64,000 nt of DNA, from assembly GCA_963970005.1 (NCBI GenBank), contig CAXAMN010008513.1:146169-210168 (forward strand). Reading direction: 5' to 3'. The notes under the pieces were generated by a model. That model had not been told where the DNA came from. It saw nothing but the letters and a program-made list of their open reading frames with translations, and did not search any database. Shown one piece after another: positions 18,493 through 30,120 of the stretch (position 1 is its first letter; the number at the start of each line of letters is the position of its first letter). Source of the stretch: Durusdinium trenchii (taxonomy: Eukaryota > Sar > Dinophyceae > Suessiales > Symbiodiniaceae). The position numbers and the translations under genes were made by a program.

Positions 18493-19234
18493 TATGTGTT
18501 TTCGTGTATCATTTCAGCCAAACATCGATGCCAGATGGGTGGAGGAGTGCTTGCTGGGTTGGCTGGCTTTGAACGTGATTTCACTTTCAGTTGTACAAAT
18601 CTCGCGTGAGTTGTTTAAGTCAAAGAACAAGGTGTGTTTGAAAGGGCTCGTGCAAACAAGGCGTGTAATACGTAACATACATGCATAATGATCATAATGT
18701 TATAATAGGTATTAATAGGTGGTTTTTGCAGTACACTTGTCGACCGAAGACAACTTTCGGACCAGTTGGGCCACCTTTTCTTTTTTGCCGAGTCTCATCT
18801 TCAATCCAATCAACGTCTTGCAAGCCGGAGAAGCACTTTCAGGTCATTGACAGGGTGCACAAGCAAAAAGAAACGAACCACCCACACAAGCAAACATACC
18901 AAGCATTTTGCACAGAACTGCCAGGAAACCATATGAACGTATATGAACTATGAATTGCAAATCAGGTAACAATTCCAACCATCTTCCAAACCCTGGGGCT
19001 TAAGGGCTTCTCATCCTTTAATCGCGCCTTTAGGCCCGAGGGCCTTTCAGGAACTCTGTCGTAGGTTGCCGCCGATTCAACATCTCCACACATCGTGACA
19101 TCGTCCTCGACAGGTCCTCCACAAGTCGGCGTTGACATCACCGGTTGAATCACCTGACCTGAAGCACCCGTGTCTAAGATACTTCTAGATATTTTAAGAT
19201 ACTCAAGTATATGTGTGTGTTCTTACGTAAGAAA
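18493..19234. other. no gene recognised
   Basis: A few short frames, none with convincing composition or splice sites. No repeat array beyond scattered TA-rich bases near 18690. Confidence 0.35.
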
Positions 19235-19242
19235 CCAGCCCT

Positions 19243-19509
19243 TTGGAGAGTCAACAACCTCAAGCCCCGAAGTCCAAAGCCAAAAGCAAGGGTGCCAATC
19301 GCAAGCAGCTGCAGCTGAAAGGCACAATTGCAAAGGCAAACTCATTCAAACAGTTTTCAAGCTTTCCAACAGATTACAATCGCGTTTCAAGCATGACATT
19401 GAAACAACCAATTGATTCAATGTTGACTCAGTTGACTCAAGCCTTTCAATATCAGAGGGGAAAACTAGCATGGTGTGTTTCAAGCAGAATGTCAATGTCA
19501 AACGCTTAG
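19243..19509 (+). CDS. weak exon-like frame, Lys/Gln-rich
   Basis: The start reads ESQQPQAPKSKAKSKGANRK, a basic low-complexity segment, and the frame continues to 19509. A CTTACGTAAG acceptor lies about 20 bases upstream. The composition is plausible for a disordered protein region, but no family is recognised. Confidence 0.22.
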   Translation: MESQQPQAPKSKAKSKGANRKQLQLKGTIAKANSFKQFSSFPTDYNRVSSMTLKQPIDSMLTQLTQAFQYQRGKLAWCVSSRMSMSNA

Positions 19510-19905
19510 ACACTACAAGCAAGAACATGAACAGTGCACATGCAAGAAACAGTTGCACTTGTAAATCAGCCCCTTTGCCGCTTTGCCTAGCAATTTTGTG
19601 CTTTTGCAAAAGCACATAGACCCACCTTTCCCTAAATTTTGCCAAAGAGGTCCAAAACTCTTCCACTCTGCCGATTCTTCTTTTAGGGACTTAAGAGCAA
19701 AGCACTCTTGTTGTGAACAAAAAGCAACAAACATGCCAAGGAGGTCTCTTGACGACGTAAGAGTTTGATCTCACCGAACAGGGGTTCTGAGTCTTCCGCA
19801 TCAGCAAGAGCATGTTATGCACTGCTGCATGGCAGTGCTGTCAACTTCGCTTCTTTGGCCCTTGGATTCTTCTCTATAGGAATCGCTAGTGATACCTATA
19901 GCGTT

Positions 19906-20097
19906 CTATAGCTGTGGTGAGAACATAGCTCTCATGGTGGTTGAGTTTCCAGATATTTTAATCCCTTTCGTTTTTTTCTCCACCCGCTCGAGCCTGTGTG
20001 CTTTGGAGGATGATGTAGGCTCTACTGCATCTTCTGACAATCGGACTCGCGCCAATGTGATGGAGTTGGAATTGTAGAGGTTTGTGGCAGATCCCAC
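19906..20097 (-). CDS. weak exon-like frame
   Basis: A minus-strand frame reading SITLARVRLSEDAVEPTSSS and then a Lys-rich tail ending in a TAG at 19906. Composition is coding-like. Family unknown. Confidence 0.22.
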   Translation of the reverse strand: MGSATNLYNSNSITLARVRLSEDAVEPTSSSKAHRLERVEKKTKGIKISGNSTTMRAMFSPQL

Positions 20098-20369
20098 GTG
20101 GCGGCTTGCGCAGCTGCAACTTGAATGTTTGAAGCCCCAAGCACAGAACCGTGCACTGAATGTCTGCGAAGCAGTTCCACATGGTGTTTGTGGCATGGCT
20201 GGCTGATTCTCGTTGAGCTCATTGTGAATGTTTGGGTGTTACGCATGCGCATGCGCCGCAGTTTTGACCGCTTTTGGATGCCCAAACCGTTTTCCTTAGA
20301 TTGCATATACAAGGTCATCCAAGATGACCAATACTACCTTGACCTTATACGGCACTGATTGACGAAGCT

Positions 20370-20624
20370 TTAGACCATTGAGCTCAGCGCCAAAACATGT
20401 CTTTTTGTCAGATCGATTTGGATCAAGCCAACACCCCGTTCGACAAGTTCAATAATATCTAAGTCATGTTTATTCGCCACGAAGTCCCACTTGAGAACCG
20501 GGGGCCGGCCAATGACAGTGTAAGGGACCAGCGAGGCTGCTTTCGGGCACTTCCACAGCCAGGTTGATGGCTGAAGCATTGGCGGCCAGCGAGGCTGCCT
20601 TGGTTTCGCCTTGGGTCGTGGCAC
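20370..20624 (-). CDS. exon-like frame, faint GOLD-like segment
   Basis: A minus-strand frame reading VIGRPPVLKWDFVANKHDLD, then IIELVERGVGLIQIDL. The pattern hydrophobic-K-W-D-F followed by D-L-D-I recalls the core of GOLD domains (L-x-W-x-F ... D-I-x-F), but the piece is too short for a claim. The upstream part shows a recurrent AASLA/SSLAG duplication in two frames. Confidence 0.25.
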   Translation of the reverse strand: MPRPKAKPRQPRWPPMLQPSTWLWKCPKAASLVPYTVIGRPPVLKWDFVANKHDLDIIELVERGVGLIQIDLTKRHVLALSSMV

Positions 20625-21340
20625 CCCGGCAGGAAACCTGACATGTTGTTGGTATGTTTGAGGGAAACTTGGCGAAGAAGGAGGATTGTACTCCTATCTT
20701 CAGATGCCCGAAGGAAAGCAAGCAGCCAGCATTTCGGACTTTCATGAGTCACTCACTGACGAGGGTGATCGCGTGGCCATTCAAGTCCTGAGCTTCCGAG
20801 AGTTTGGTTCAGGTTTGCTAACAACGGCCACAAGATGATGATTAACAAGAACGCTATTTAAGGGCTGACGCCCGACAGCCGGCCAGGAGCCCATGACTGG
20901 TGGTTGTTGTTGTTGTTGTTGTGGTTCCGGTCGTGGTTGAGGGGCCCACCACGTGATGCAGGTTATGCCTGCCGGTGCGGCCGCATTTCTAGCATTATGA
21001 TCAAGTGTTGTGCCTATGTTTGGAGTTATGTTTTGTGTAGTTTGGACCATTTATGTTGACAGACGCATCAGATGCGTTTTTTTTCGCTCCGGACCCCCTC
21101 TCCGAGGCCGAAACCATGTAAAAGCCACAGTTTTTTGACGTGGCCAGGATCGACTCTGGCCCCATCCAAGCGCACGAAACACTGCAAAACGCGATGTGTT
21201 TGAACGTCGCGCGCAAAAAACACTGCAAAGCACAGGGGGCGAGGTCTAACCCAGTGGGTCGGCGGGGGTGGAGCCACTCTCTCCTTTGAAGAGGAGAGAA
21301 CCCTTCGGGAGGACATGGCCAGGTGCGCCCCTGGGTGGGC
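20625..21340. other. no gene recognised; short GTT repeat
   Basis: Contains a small (GTT)n run near 20903-20925. Open frames here are short and lack splice context. Confidence 0.4.
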
Positions 21341-21345
21341 TACAT

Positions 21346-21425
21346 CGCTACATCGCTACTAGGAGCAAGGACGCTACTAGGGGCTCCTGGCATCTCTAGG
21401 AGCAAGAACGCTATTAGGGGCACCA
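21346..21425 (-). repeat. dispersed 40-bp repeat copy
   Basis: Two degenerate units (CTACTAGGAGCAAGGACG, GGGGCTCCTGGC), opposite to the 17.1-kb array. Confidence 0.8.
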
Positions 21426-22137
21426 GATCACAAGCTGACAACGGCCAGGCACGAACACCCTCCCGAAACGATCTGGAAGCGGCAGAGGAGGCAGACTTGC
21501 AGGTGCCAGTGCTGGCAGACTTCAAATCGATTCGACAAGAAGGCCTAACTACCCCTTACTACTGCAAAGATATGTTTTATGTTTTTTCGTCCTTTTCGTC
21601 TATTTTCCCCTAAGGTATTTGACTCAACTACCCCTCCCTGCTCGAAAGCCAGTTACTGTAGTTGGAAACCTGTTGGTTGTTCCAGGTTGGTGTCTAGGGC
21701 ACTGAGTTTTTCTTCCGGAATGTCAGATTGTGGCACATGTGTGGCTCCATGTCCGTTTCTATATGACAGCTTGAGTCAGCAGAGGGGGTTGGTTTACTTC
21801 TTTCAAACAGGGGGTTTTGAAGGTTCCCCAAAACTCAAAGACTTTGTCACAGGCGGCCCTGTTACTGTCCCAAAGAATGGTGCCGCAGCTCCTGATTGAG
21901 TCCAGTGACGAAGAGGCGCGCAGACGGAGTTCTTGCCAGGTTGTTTTGGTTGGGCTGTGCAATCACATTCTCTACGACATTGGGACAGAAGGTGCTGTGG
22001 AACTTTTCATCATTGTGGAATGGTGTTGCCGCTAGCATCCTAAGGATCTTCTACATGTGTGTCAAAGGCGTAAGTTCTCTTGTCTAGTGTTTACCTGACA
22101 GCCGGGCACCGCCCAACCTGAAGGAAGAGGAAGAAAT
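21426..22137. other. no gene recognised
   Basis: Short frames only, without convincing coding composition or splice context. No array. Confidence 0.3.
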
Positions 22138-22340
22138 ATATTTCTCTCTTTCTCTCGCTCTTTCTTTCTTTCTTTATTTCTTTCGCTTTGCCTTTCTCTT
22201 TGTCTTTCTCTTTCCTAGTGCTTTTCCCTTTCGCTTTCTCTTTCCCTTTCTTTTTCTCGTTTCCTTTCACTTTTCTTATCGCTTTCTTTTTCCCTCGGTT
22301 TCTCTTCCTCTTGCTCTGTCTCTGTCTCCATCTTCGTTTT
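22138..22340 (+). repeat. poly-pyrimidine tract (TTTC/CTTT-rich)
   Basis: About 200 bp that is nearly all C and T on the plus strand. Frames through it encode only Phe/Ser/Leu runs and are not genes. Confidence 0.85.
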
Positions 22341-22639
22341 TCTCTGGCCCGCGGCTATGTTGGGCCAATGTCGGTGCCTATGCTGTGCTAGGCCTATGTT
22401 AAGCCCAGGAGCAGGCAGCATACACATAAAATGCTAATAATGCCAGGCACCTCCTGCAGCATAAGTTGCGCAACTGTCCTTTGAAATCAACAAAAATAAG
22501 AAATCGAAGACTCTGCATAGACACTCGGTGGGGGCACGCCCCTCCTAATCGGGCCAGCACGCCCTAGCACCGCCGGAGGCGGTCCCTCCGATTAGCCGCC
22601 GACCAACTGCGGGGATGCACTGAAAACTTGTAGGGGAGT

Positions 22640-23470
22640 GGGGAGAGCGTGGACGGATGGCTGCGAGATCGTTGTCAAATGCACGCGGTGCGAGTTATGC
22701 TGCGCGAGGCGCCTTGCATTATTAGTAGTTTGAACTTTTGCAAGCTCTTCTTCTCTTCTTATTCCAGAGAAGGAGAAAGAAAAAGATAAGGGAAAAAGGA
22801 AAAAGGGTGGAGGAAGAGAAAGATACAAAGAAAGAGCGCGAGAAATAGAAAAAGGAAGACAAACAAAAAGAGATGCAGAGGGGGGCTGTTTCGGACACCC
22901 GACCGAGTCCTGCTATGCCGCCTGCGCCCTGCAAGGCCTGCGCCTGACGCCTGCACCTGCCCCGGCCCGCTCTTAGGTGAAAAAAACCGCTGGGACGCTC
23001 TATCGGAGGCAATGGAAACTCGCAGGCCACTAAGGAGAGCGTGGACAGAGGGATTTCTGTAGAAGCGGCGCAAGATGGATGAACATAGCGCCAACATAGC
23101 CCCAAGATAGCTCAAAGATTGATATGTTGATGGCAGCGCGGTTGCTTTCAGTTGGCCGTGGTGCGAGATATGCTGCTCAAGTGGCTGTGCACTATTCGCA
23201 TTTTGTGATTTTTGCTTGCTCTTCCAGAGAAGGAAAAAGAAAGAGTCAAAAACAAGAAATGGAAAGACGATGCACCTGGACGGAGTTGCAGGAACTAACA
23301 CGACAGCAGCAGCAGCAGCAACAACAACAACAACACCCACGACGACTACGACAACGACAACAACGTGAAGGACTGCCTTGATCAGAGCTTAAACCCCCCT
23401 GCGCCTGCCCATGCCCTGCCTGCGACTTGCCTGCCCGGCCCTCGCTCAGGCGTAAGCCTTGAAATGGGGC
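22640..23470. repeat. direct duplication of a roughly 400-bp unit with purine tract
   Basis: Two diverged copies, about 22640-22990 and 23030-23470. Each has a GTGCGAG-TATGCTGC segment, then TTTTGC..GCTCTTC, then TTCCAGAGAAGGA(G/A)AAAG leading into a purine-rich stretch, then a CCTGCGCCTG-rich stretch. The second copy carries a CAG/CAA run at about 23304-23340. Confidence 0.65.
23304..23340 (+). repeat. CAG/CAA trinucleotide run
   Basis: (CAG)n followed by (CAA)n. The Gln-rich open frame over it is repeat-driven. Confidence 0.85.
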
Positions 23471-24628
23471 CAGCGGGTCCGGCCCTGGCAACAACGCCTG
23501 ACCCTGCCAACAAACGCGGCTGCCCGCAGGGCAAGGAGCGTGCCCCCCCCCTGACTGACCTACATGATCGCGGGCACCCCCGCTATCCTCCAGGGCCACA
23601 GGGGAAAAGGGTTGGAGGCCTTTGCGAACGCCAGTGGAAGGGCTGCTCTTGGAGACAAAAGTATAGGCACCGACAAAACATCGAAAAATGTGTTTTTGGG
23701 CATGTTTTTGCAAAACGTGTTGTTTCAACATCTTCTCATTTTTTAACATGCTCGTCTGGGTGTCCTTTTCGCGGCGGGGGGGTCCATGAGGGGTTCCGTG
23801 CAGGGCCCCACCTCACAATGGCCCACGCTCGAATCCAAGGGCATATCAACGCCCTTCCTGGGAAAAACATCCCGGTCAGCAGCGATTGAAATTTTTCACA
23901 CAATCCTTAACTGCTTGGCAGATTTTTGACAATGTGACAGGCGGCTGACATCGCCCAGCCCCACCGGAGTCTGTCTCAGGAACACGCTGTCTTCGCTCCA
24001 CTCACGCTCACGTTCATCGCCCTAGACCGGGTCGGCGGATTTGATTTCGATCATTGGCATTCGTCTTGTGTTGAACTCGTAGATGTCTCTTTGTAAGCGA
24101 GGGCTTCGAGTTTTGGTTGTCATGTAGACTGAGAAATGAGAAGGGCCTAATGTTGCAGCTCTGCGGAAGTCAACTTCAAGGCCATGTCAAGGAACCTTTC
24201 AAGTTTTCGAGGAGTCCAGTCACCTCTACAGACCAACTACTTGGTGGAAGGATTCGTTGTGACTCTGTTATCTTCCTTAGATATGTACTCTCTGGTTTCT
24301 CTGAAGTCAGAAGAAAGAAGTGCACTTCTCCACGACGTGTGAAGAGTGGAGGTATTGAGGGTGAAGTTCTGTTGCTAGCAGCTAGCTGCTAGCATGTCCA
24401 GCGAGTTGCGTGAGGCAGGAGATGCGCAATGTCCGAAACGGCACAAGGCCAGCGGGGTTTTTGCCACCAATGATAGCCATCTGATATGCAATGCAAGTTG
24501 TGGTGAAGTTTGTGAAGGAAATGTTGACGGAATTGTCCGCGTTTGTGTAGCGTGAGAACTTGCATTCATTTCAACACAATCCCATTGTTGTTTGGAATTA
24601 TATATATATATTTCAATGGTAAAATAGT
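23471..24628. other. no gene recognised
   Basis: Several short frames without convincing composition, and a small TA run near 24600-24612. Confidence 0.3.
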
Positions 24629-25045
24629 TCAGTTCACTTTCGTTTGCCAAGGCTGGTAGCCATACAGCAAGCACACAGTAAAGACGGGTGTCCAACCCGA
24701 ATAATTAAATTTTTCGCAGGAACTGTCTTTTGAGGGGTCACGTAACGCATGTGCAGAATTCTGCAAAAACCTGAAACGAACGGACTCTTCCAGATGAAAC
24801 GTCGGAGACGTTCGAAGGGTAATGTATGAATGGTCAATGGGGCACATTTGGACATTGATCATTTCAGTGCTTCCCATGAGTGTGTGGAATCTGACAGTAG
24901 AAGACTTTGACCGTGACACCCCTGTAGTCTAGGCCAGCAAAATCCATGAAAGTGTTCGCTACTCCGGTCGGCCATCTGTGTGGTGCAGGCCGCAGCTTGA
25001 GGTAGCCCCGGCAGCCTGTGCCGAGTCGGAAATTTTCCATGTTTC
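24629..25045 (-). CDS. coding-like minus-strand block with a one-base frame break
   Basis: A minus-strand acceptor (GTTTTGGCCTCTGCAG) ends at 25046. The following frame reads NMENFRLGTGCRGYLKLRPA, FMDFAGLDYRGVTVKVFYCQ and stops at about 24864. A frame shifted by one base takes over at once (EMINVQMCPIDHSYITLRTS ... YSGWTPVFTVCLLYGYQPW) and runs to a stop at 24629. Both halves have strong protein-like composition, and the gap is too small for an intron. A single-base indel in one gene or pseudogene, or an assembly error, is the simplest reading. Family unknown. Confidence 0.4.
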
Positions 25046-26012
25046 CTGCAGAGGCCAAAACGGACAAGTTTGAGCGATGCATGAGCTATGCAGCTACTCC
25101 CCACGTGAACACTTTGCTCCGTGCAGCCATTCTGGACATAATCATGCATTTCCGTGAATGTTTGCTTGCGAAGACCTATATAGCCACACCTGTGAAGTCA
25201 TCAAAGGTAGGTGTTTATTTCGAGCTAGTTTTTAGAAGCACGCGAAGGAGAAACCACAATGAAGATACACGTAGCAAACAAGTATAGACAAGACTTGACA
25301 TGAACAAAAGTTGAAAGAATAGAACAGGAAAGGCAATAGTCCCCTTCCACCCAGAAGAAACCGGAATTTGTGATCACACTGTTTACTAACCATGGTGCCG
25401 ATGGTTGGCGCGACCCTCATTCCAAACTGTGATATATGTGGCCAATTTGCTGAGATTTGCTTAGGAATCCAGGTGGGCGGGAAGCAAAAGGATGTTCTTT
25501 TTGCTGCCACAGCTTGAAAAGTTTTGATTTGCTTTGCGACATTCCTTCAGGTTTGGCCTATTGGCCACTACTGTTATGGCTGCCACTGCTTGCTGTACAG
25601 TATGCTGCCGTGAGGGGCTCGTGAAACTCCAGAGAGTGTTTGCAATGTGCATCAAAAAACGGGGGTTGGGTTGGGCCGGGTGTTTCTTCGACCAAGCGAA
25701 GGGTTCAGATCTGAGCCCTCTGGCAACCTACTAACTTCTAGCGAGGCGCCTCCTATGATTACCTACAGTAGTTCCTTTTTTGGGAGGCGCCTCCTACCGC
25801 TCTTCATCGCTTAACCCTGAGCAACAGAAAAAGAGTAAGCGTTCATTGCATAATGCTTCATGACGTGCTCAGGTGATGTTTCTGGGCACAGGCATGCAGG
25901 CAGGGCTGAAGTGTCAGACACTTGCCTCAGCGCAACATGTAGACGTTCCGCTCAGTCTGCCGTGCATTCCATCACCGGCATTTTTGTCGATACGCCTGTA
26001 TGTGGCCAGGTG

Positions 26013-26684
26013 CTAAGAAATGTTTGCTTCTCGTTTCACTTGTTTTCTCTCAGAGTGGGGTGGTTGCAAAGCAGTTATGTCTACATTGTAATGGCCAGGT
26101 TGTTGTTTTGCTGCACTTTCAGAGACACCTAATATTTTTGATACATGCATGGCTGAATGAGCTGTATTACTGTAAGGCGCTGTTGTAGTCCATGCAATTC
26201 CCTTGAGACACTTGATGAATGTTGTTTTTGCATTTTCTGACAATTGAGGGCTCATGAAGATCGTTTGGTGCGTCATGCTAGTTTTGTGCCAGAGACTTAG
26301 AAGTCCCTTTTTGAGATCTTTCCTGACGTAAATTTGAGGGTTCCAATCAAGTGCATGACGCACTATGTTGTTTCCATTGTCAGATGCAAGATCAATTGCT
26401 TTACTTTGTTTTTGTCCTGTCAATGGAGCGAGGCGGAGCTTGCCAGACACTATATTAACAAATTGCTTGACTGTGACACCCAAGCTCAATGATAAATTGG
26501 CTGCAATACCTCGCAAGTTGAATGAATTTCTGTGCCAAGGTTTGGATTGTTTGCGGAACGTCTTCAAGCCAGGTGTGGCATTGTGGCGGGTGTGAGAGAG
26601 GAAAGAAGAACTGATACATAATATTATATATATATATATTATGCAGCATTCCTCACTGGAAGTCATGCCCTGAAAAGCTAACAA
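26013..26684 (-). CDS. long minus-strand open frame, unknown
   Basis: 223 codons open on the minus strand with a Tyr/Ile-rich start from a TA microsatellite at 26625-26640. The middle (SKAIDLASDNGNNIVRHALD) looks protein-like. A faint likeness of RHALDWNP to LINE C-terminal motifs is not enough to name it. It may be chance or a decayed element. Confidence 0.22.
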   Translation of the reverse strand: MLAFQGMTSSEECCIIYIYIILCISSSFLSHTRHNATPGLKTFRKQSKPWHRNSFNLRGIAANLSLSLGVTVKQFVNIVSGKLRLAPLTGQKQSKAIDLASDNGNNIVRHALDWNPQIYVRKDLKKGLLSLWHKTSMTHQTIFMSPQLSENAKTTFIKCLKGIAWTTTAPYSNTAHSAMHVSKILGVSESAAKQQPGHYNVDITALQPPHSERKQVKREANIS

Positions 26685-27141
26685 GTGTCACTAGATTGCG
26701 GAATGCATGAAGTCATCACAAACTACTTGCCAACGAGGAAGTGAATGTTCGCGAAACGAGACCAATGGTCGAGAGTAAACTCGAACAGAGGGGTCTTCGA
26801 GAAATGATCGCATGTTACCGTGTTCTGTTCCCTTGTCAGATGAGATGATGCCGACATATGCTAACTGTGACTGTGTTCATAAACCTTTGTGTCATCCTGT
26901 GACTTTGCGTCAGGTGTTACTGGAGGCACAGATGTGCAAACTGCCCAGATGTTCGAGTCCTACGCCGCCAAGGCCTGACGATTCGTGTCACTCGTGTTAG
27001 ACGTCAGCTGCACGTCAGGGGGTTCAGTTTGCTTCCTTCTGCATGATCTTGTCTCTCGGCTCTCGGTCAGGTACTCCCTGTTGGAAGCACCGTCCATATG
27101 TTGTTTACCACAGATGAAAGCATTCTGTTTCCTTCCTGCCA

Positions 27142-27332
27142 GAAACATCATCTGTGGAGGTTTGGGACGAGCTTTTCGGATTCGGGAAGTTTATAGAAAC
27201 TTCACGTGCTCCAACATGTGCCCCATGTTGCCCCTATTCAAGACCTGTTCGCGGACACAGTATTTCAATGGCCCTTTGGACAATGCTAACCGTTCGGAGC
27301 TCTTAAGGAAGGAGCGCTGGTCCTGGCGGTGA
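27142..27332 (+). CDS. weak candidate exon
   Basis: Follows a good acceptor (CTGTTTCCTTCCTGCCAG) and runs open to TGA 27332. The end reads NGPLDNANRSELLRKERW. A second frame across the same bases also looks plausible, so the reading is uncertain. Confidence 0.25.
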
Positions 27333-28136
27333 ATTTAGCATCTATGGCGGTGCAGCTGCCCTGTGGTTTAGCATAAGGAAGTCAAAAGTTTGATGTCATT
27401 ACCACAGGGCAAACAGATGCAAACGTTGAACAGTACCTAATGATACCTATATCATGGATTATTCTCAGGATATTGGATCCATGTGGATCCAACAGATATA
27501 GATCTTAGATGATCTTAGACGTGCATGGTTGCAAGGCTCTCTCGATAATATTCTATAGATCAATTGTTTACTTGCGTTAGTCAATGGATGAAGACAAATG
27601 GTAAAGCATGTGCCAATGTGCGTTGCTTTATTTGTCAAACATGATTTACATGGGGGAGGGGAGGATGATCACATCAGAGTCATGGCGGGCCATGTTGGTT
27701 GATTGCCAACAGATCCGCATTTGTTTATGCCATCATAACGGCCCTCAAGCGCCCAGAGCAAAGAACAGGTAGCAAGCATTCCTTGGTGCGTGAATCAAGC
27801 AAGTTGCAAAGCTTGGGCAAGAACTTCTAGAAGATTGCCGAGCTGGCTAATGTCTGCTGAACAGAAGGGTTCTTAAGTCAGCGCGTTGCTTCTCAATATG
27901 TGCCAGTTACAATGTTTATACATGCTCCACTGTCATTGTCCCCGAAGATATCAGGGGTCTATGATGCCAGGCAATTCAAGCACTGCATGTGATGATCGGG
28001 CTTGGGTCCCAGTACCAATGCCAGTACCGGCACAGCCGTTTGGAGCATTCCAAGTTTGGGACATGAAGATTTTGAGAAAGAACCAAAAGCAAGGACCAGA
28101 AGCAGCAAACCATAGCACTGCTTGAACAAAGAGCAC
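27333..28136. other. no gene recognised
   Basis: Contains short palindromic pieces (GGATCCATGTGGATCC near 27476) and no convincing frame. Confidence 0.35.
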
Positions 28137-28229
28137 TGGCTACTAGGGGCTCCTGGCCTTACTACTAGGAACAAGAAGCTACTAGTAGCAAAGGGCATCG
28201 CTACTAGGAGCAAGGACGCTAATAAGGGC
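28137..28229 (-). repeat. dispersed 40-bp repeat copy
   Basis: Units CTACTAGGGGCTCCTGGCC, TTACTACTAGGAACAAGAAG and CTACTAGGAGCAAGGACG, degenerate, opposite to the 17.1-kb array. Confidence 0.85.
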
Positions 28230-28403
28230 ATCCCCATACCTGGCCACTCAAGGAGCTCTTTAAGGTGACCATGATGTGCTAGCCTGAAAGTTGGGCACTA
28301 GCCGCATCTTCCCTACCACACCACAAGAGCAACAATCGGTAACAATCGCTGTTCCTCCACCCTTTGTTACCTTCTTAATGCAAGTGCGCTCCGCATTGCG
28401 GCG

Positions 28404-28795
28404 CTGTGTGTGTGTGTCCCACCCTGTACCCAAGGGACCCATTCGATACCGATTTGATTCATGCAGGGGAGTGGAGCAGGCCTGCAGAGCTCCACTTAAC
28501 AAAGCTCTCTGCAGTGTCCTGAAAATATCACTGGAGACGTCCAGTGCCGTACCTGCACCATGACAATACACTACTTTTCCTGCGCTGTTCTTTGCTTCCA
28601 TGGCGGTTCATGTTCCTCCCCCCAAACCTTTACACCACCTTTGAGAGCAGCCGCGCTACGCAGTTTTGCAGCCGCGTTGAAACTTTGTTCGAACACCTTC
28701 ACGTGCACGGACCTTTCACCTTACCGTTCCATCGAGTCAAGTGCATTGCCTCACTGAATACCACTCGGATGACTATCGAGGTGTGTGTGGGTACC
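28404..28795 (+). repeat. diverged copy of a 350-400-bp interspersed repeat
   Basis: Begins with a (GT)n run leading into CCACCCTGTACCCAAGGG and ATTCATGCAGGGG. Later landmarks shared with 47.7-49.6 kb are ATGGCGGTTCATG.TCCTCCCC, GCAGCCGCG and CACCTTACCGTTCCATCG. Confidence 0.6.
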
Positions 28796-28934
28796 TAATT
28801 GCAATGGCCTCCAAATAAACCTAGAAGCGATGGCCTCCAACCTAGAAGCGATGGCCTCCAACCCAATAGCGAACTATATTACTAAATATTGCTGAGACTC
28901 TTGGCGGGGGAGGAGGCCTGTTAGACCAGAGCAG

Positions 28935-29357
28935 CTAATATGTTTGCACAATGGAATATGTTGCAAAAGGTCCAGCAGGCTTATCAATGGATAGTTTGGA
29001 ACAATGGGGAACCGTTTCCCTTTCATCATATTTCATCTCTCGAATGATTTCCAAGGCGGTGTGCCAAGCTCGAAGTGGACAGGGATACCATGAAACGACA
29101 GGCAAGGGGCTTTGGAGGGTTGGAGAATGTGATATCCCTCCAATTTGACTGCCCCATCCATCAAATGTCAACCTAGAATCCCTGCCCACTTGAGGCCCAA
29201 GCAGCAGGTGAGCCAGTTTCTCAGATTGCTTTCTCGAGCAGTGCATCATGTGTTTGAAAGGTAGAACAGGGTATTTGGGAATTCGATGTCCAAAATCTGG
29301 CAAATCATCGGATCGAGAAATCCTGCTCCCGGAGTCTAGGTTCTCGAAGCAGCTCAT
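28935..29357 (-). CDS. exon-like minus-strand frame, unknown
   Basis: 140 codons on the minus strand from an ATG at 29355, with mixed composition (SGSRISRSDDLPDFGHRIPK; HTALEIIREMKYDERETVPH). Downstream of, and on the same strand as, the CUB-like exon at 30121-30379, so possibly the same gene. Shorter plus-strand frames overlap it and cannot be excluded. Confidence 0.3.
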   Translation of the reverse strand: MSCFENLDSGSRISRSDDLPDFGHRIPKYPVLPFKHMMHCSRKQSEKLAHLLLGPQVGRDSRLTFDGWGSQIGGISHSPTLQSPLPVVSWYPCPLRAWHTALEIIREMKYDERETVPHCSKLSIDKPAGPFATYSIVQTY

Positions 29358-30120
29358 GGCGGAGTCGAAGGAAGGAAAGGCGTCCTGTGCTCAGAAGCTA
29401 GCTACACTCCAGTGGCCTGTTCGGTCAAAATCCTCATGATCATACTCGGTACGAAATCGAAAGACCTTCACTGTAATGTTTGCAGGAAGAACTAACTATA
29501 AACTGAAGATGGGTGTGCTATTGGGTAGTCAAGAAATTTGAACCGTAAAGATGCTAGCAATGTGCTGCAAAGAACCAAACACACAATCAATCACCCAAAA
29601 TACAGCATCGAGAAAGACATTATTCTGAAAGCTTAATTATACATAATACTTAATTGGAGTCATGTCGTGCTCGCTTTTCTGTGAGTTAGAACGTCTCACT
29701 CCCTATACACGGTCCCTTGTTTGTAACCAGCTGGGTCACTCAGATTGTTTGGTTGCTTGGACAAGTCAGACACCATTAGTTTAGGCCAGAGACAAAGATG
29801 CCAGAGGAGACAAAGGAGAAGGAGGTGGACTGCAATGTGGTGGTTGTGCATGCCGCAAGAATTGGGACAATTGGGACGCTTCACAACAATGTCATGTCCT
29901 TTTGGCCTCTGAGAATTTTAGGATATTTTAGGCATCCTGATTGCAAGGTATCAAGTTGGCATGGACCTGTTTGAAATCATGTAGCTACCAGCTACCATCG
30001 TTCAAGGGTGTTTCAATTCAACTTGGAACTATGAAACACCTGCAACATCCTGCAACCCTAAGATGGCATCGTTCCAACATTTGCAGGACGAGCTTCGCAA
30101 GCGAAATTGATCATTCACAC
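29358..30120. other. no gene recognised; may be intronic
   Basis: Short frames only. If the minus-strand candidates on either side belong together, this would be intron. Confidence 0.3.

Noticed and set aside
22188..22828. Phe/Ser- and Lys/Glu-rich open frames
   Set aside because: Products of the poly-pyrimidine and poly-purine tracts.
25018..25215. Plus-strand frame with a GTAGGT donor
   Set aside because: Overlaps the minus-strand block 24629-25045, whose acceptor and composition are stronger; not excluded beyond 25050.
25739..25800. Two GAGGCGCCTCC palindromes 45 bases apart as a site-specific element
   Set aside because: Short GC palindromes without further structure or copies elsewhere in the window.
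26330..26360. RHALDWNP on the minus strand as a LINE reverse-transcriptase C-terminus
   Set aside because: Only one short word fits; no reverse-transcriptase motif upstream.
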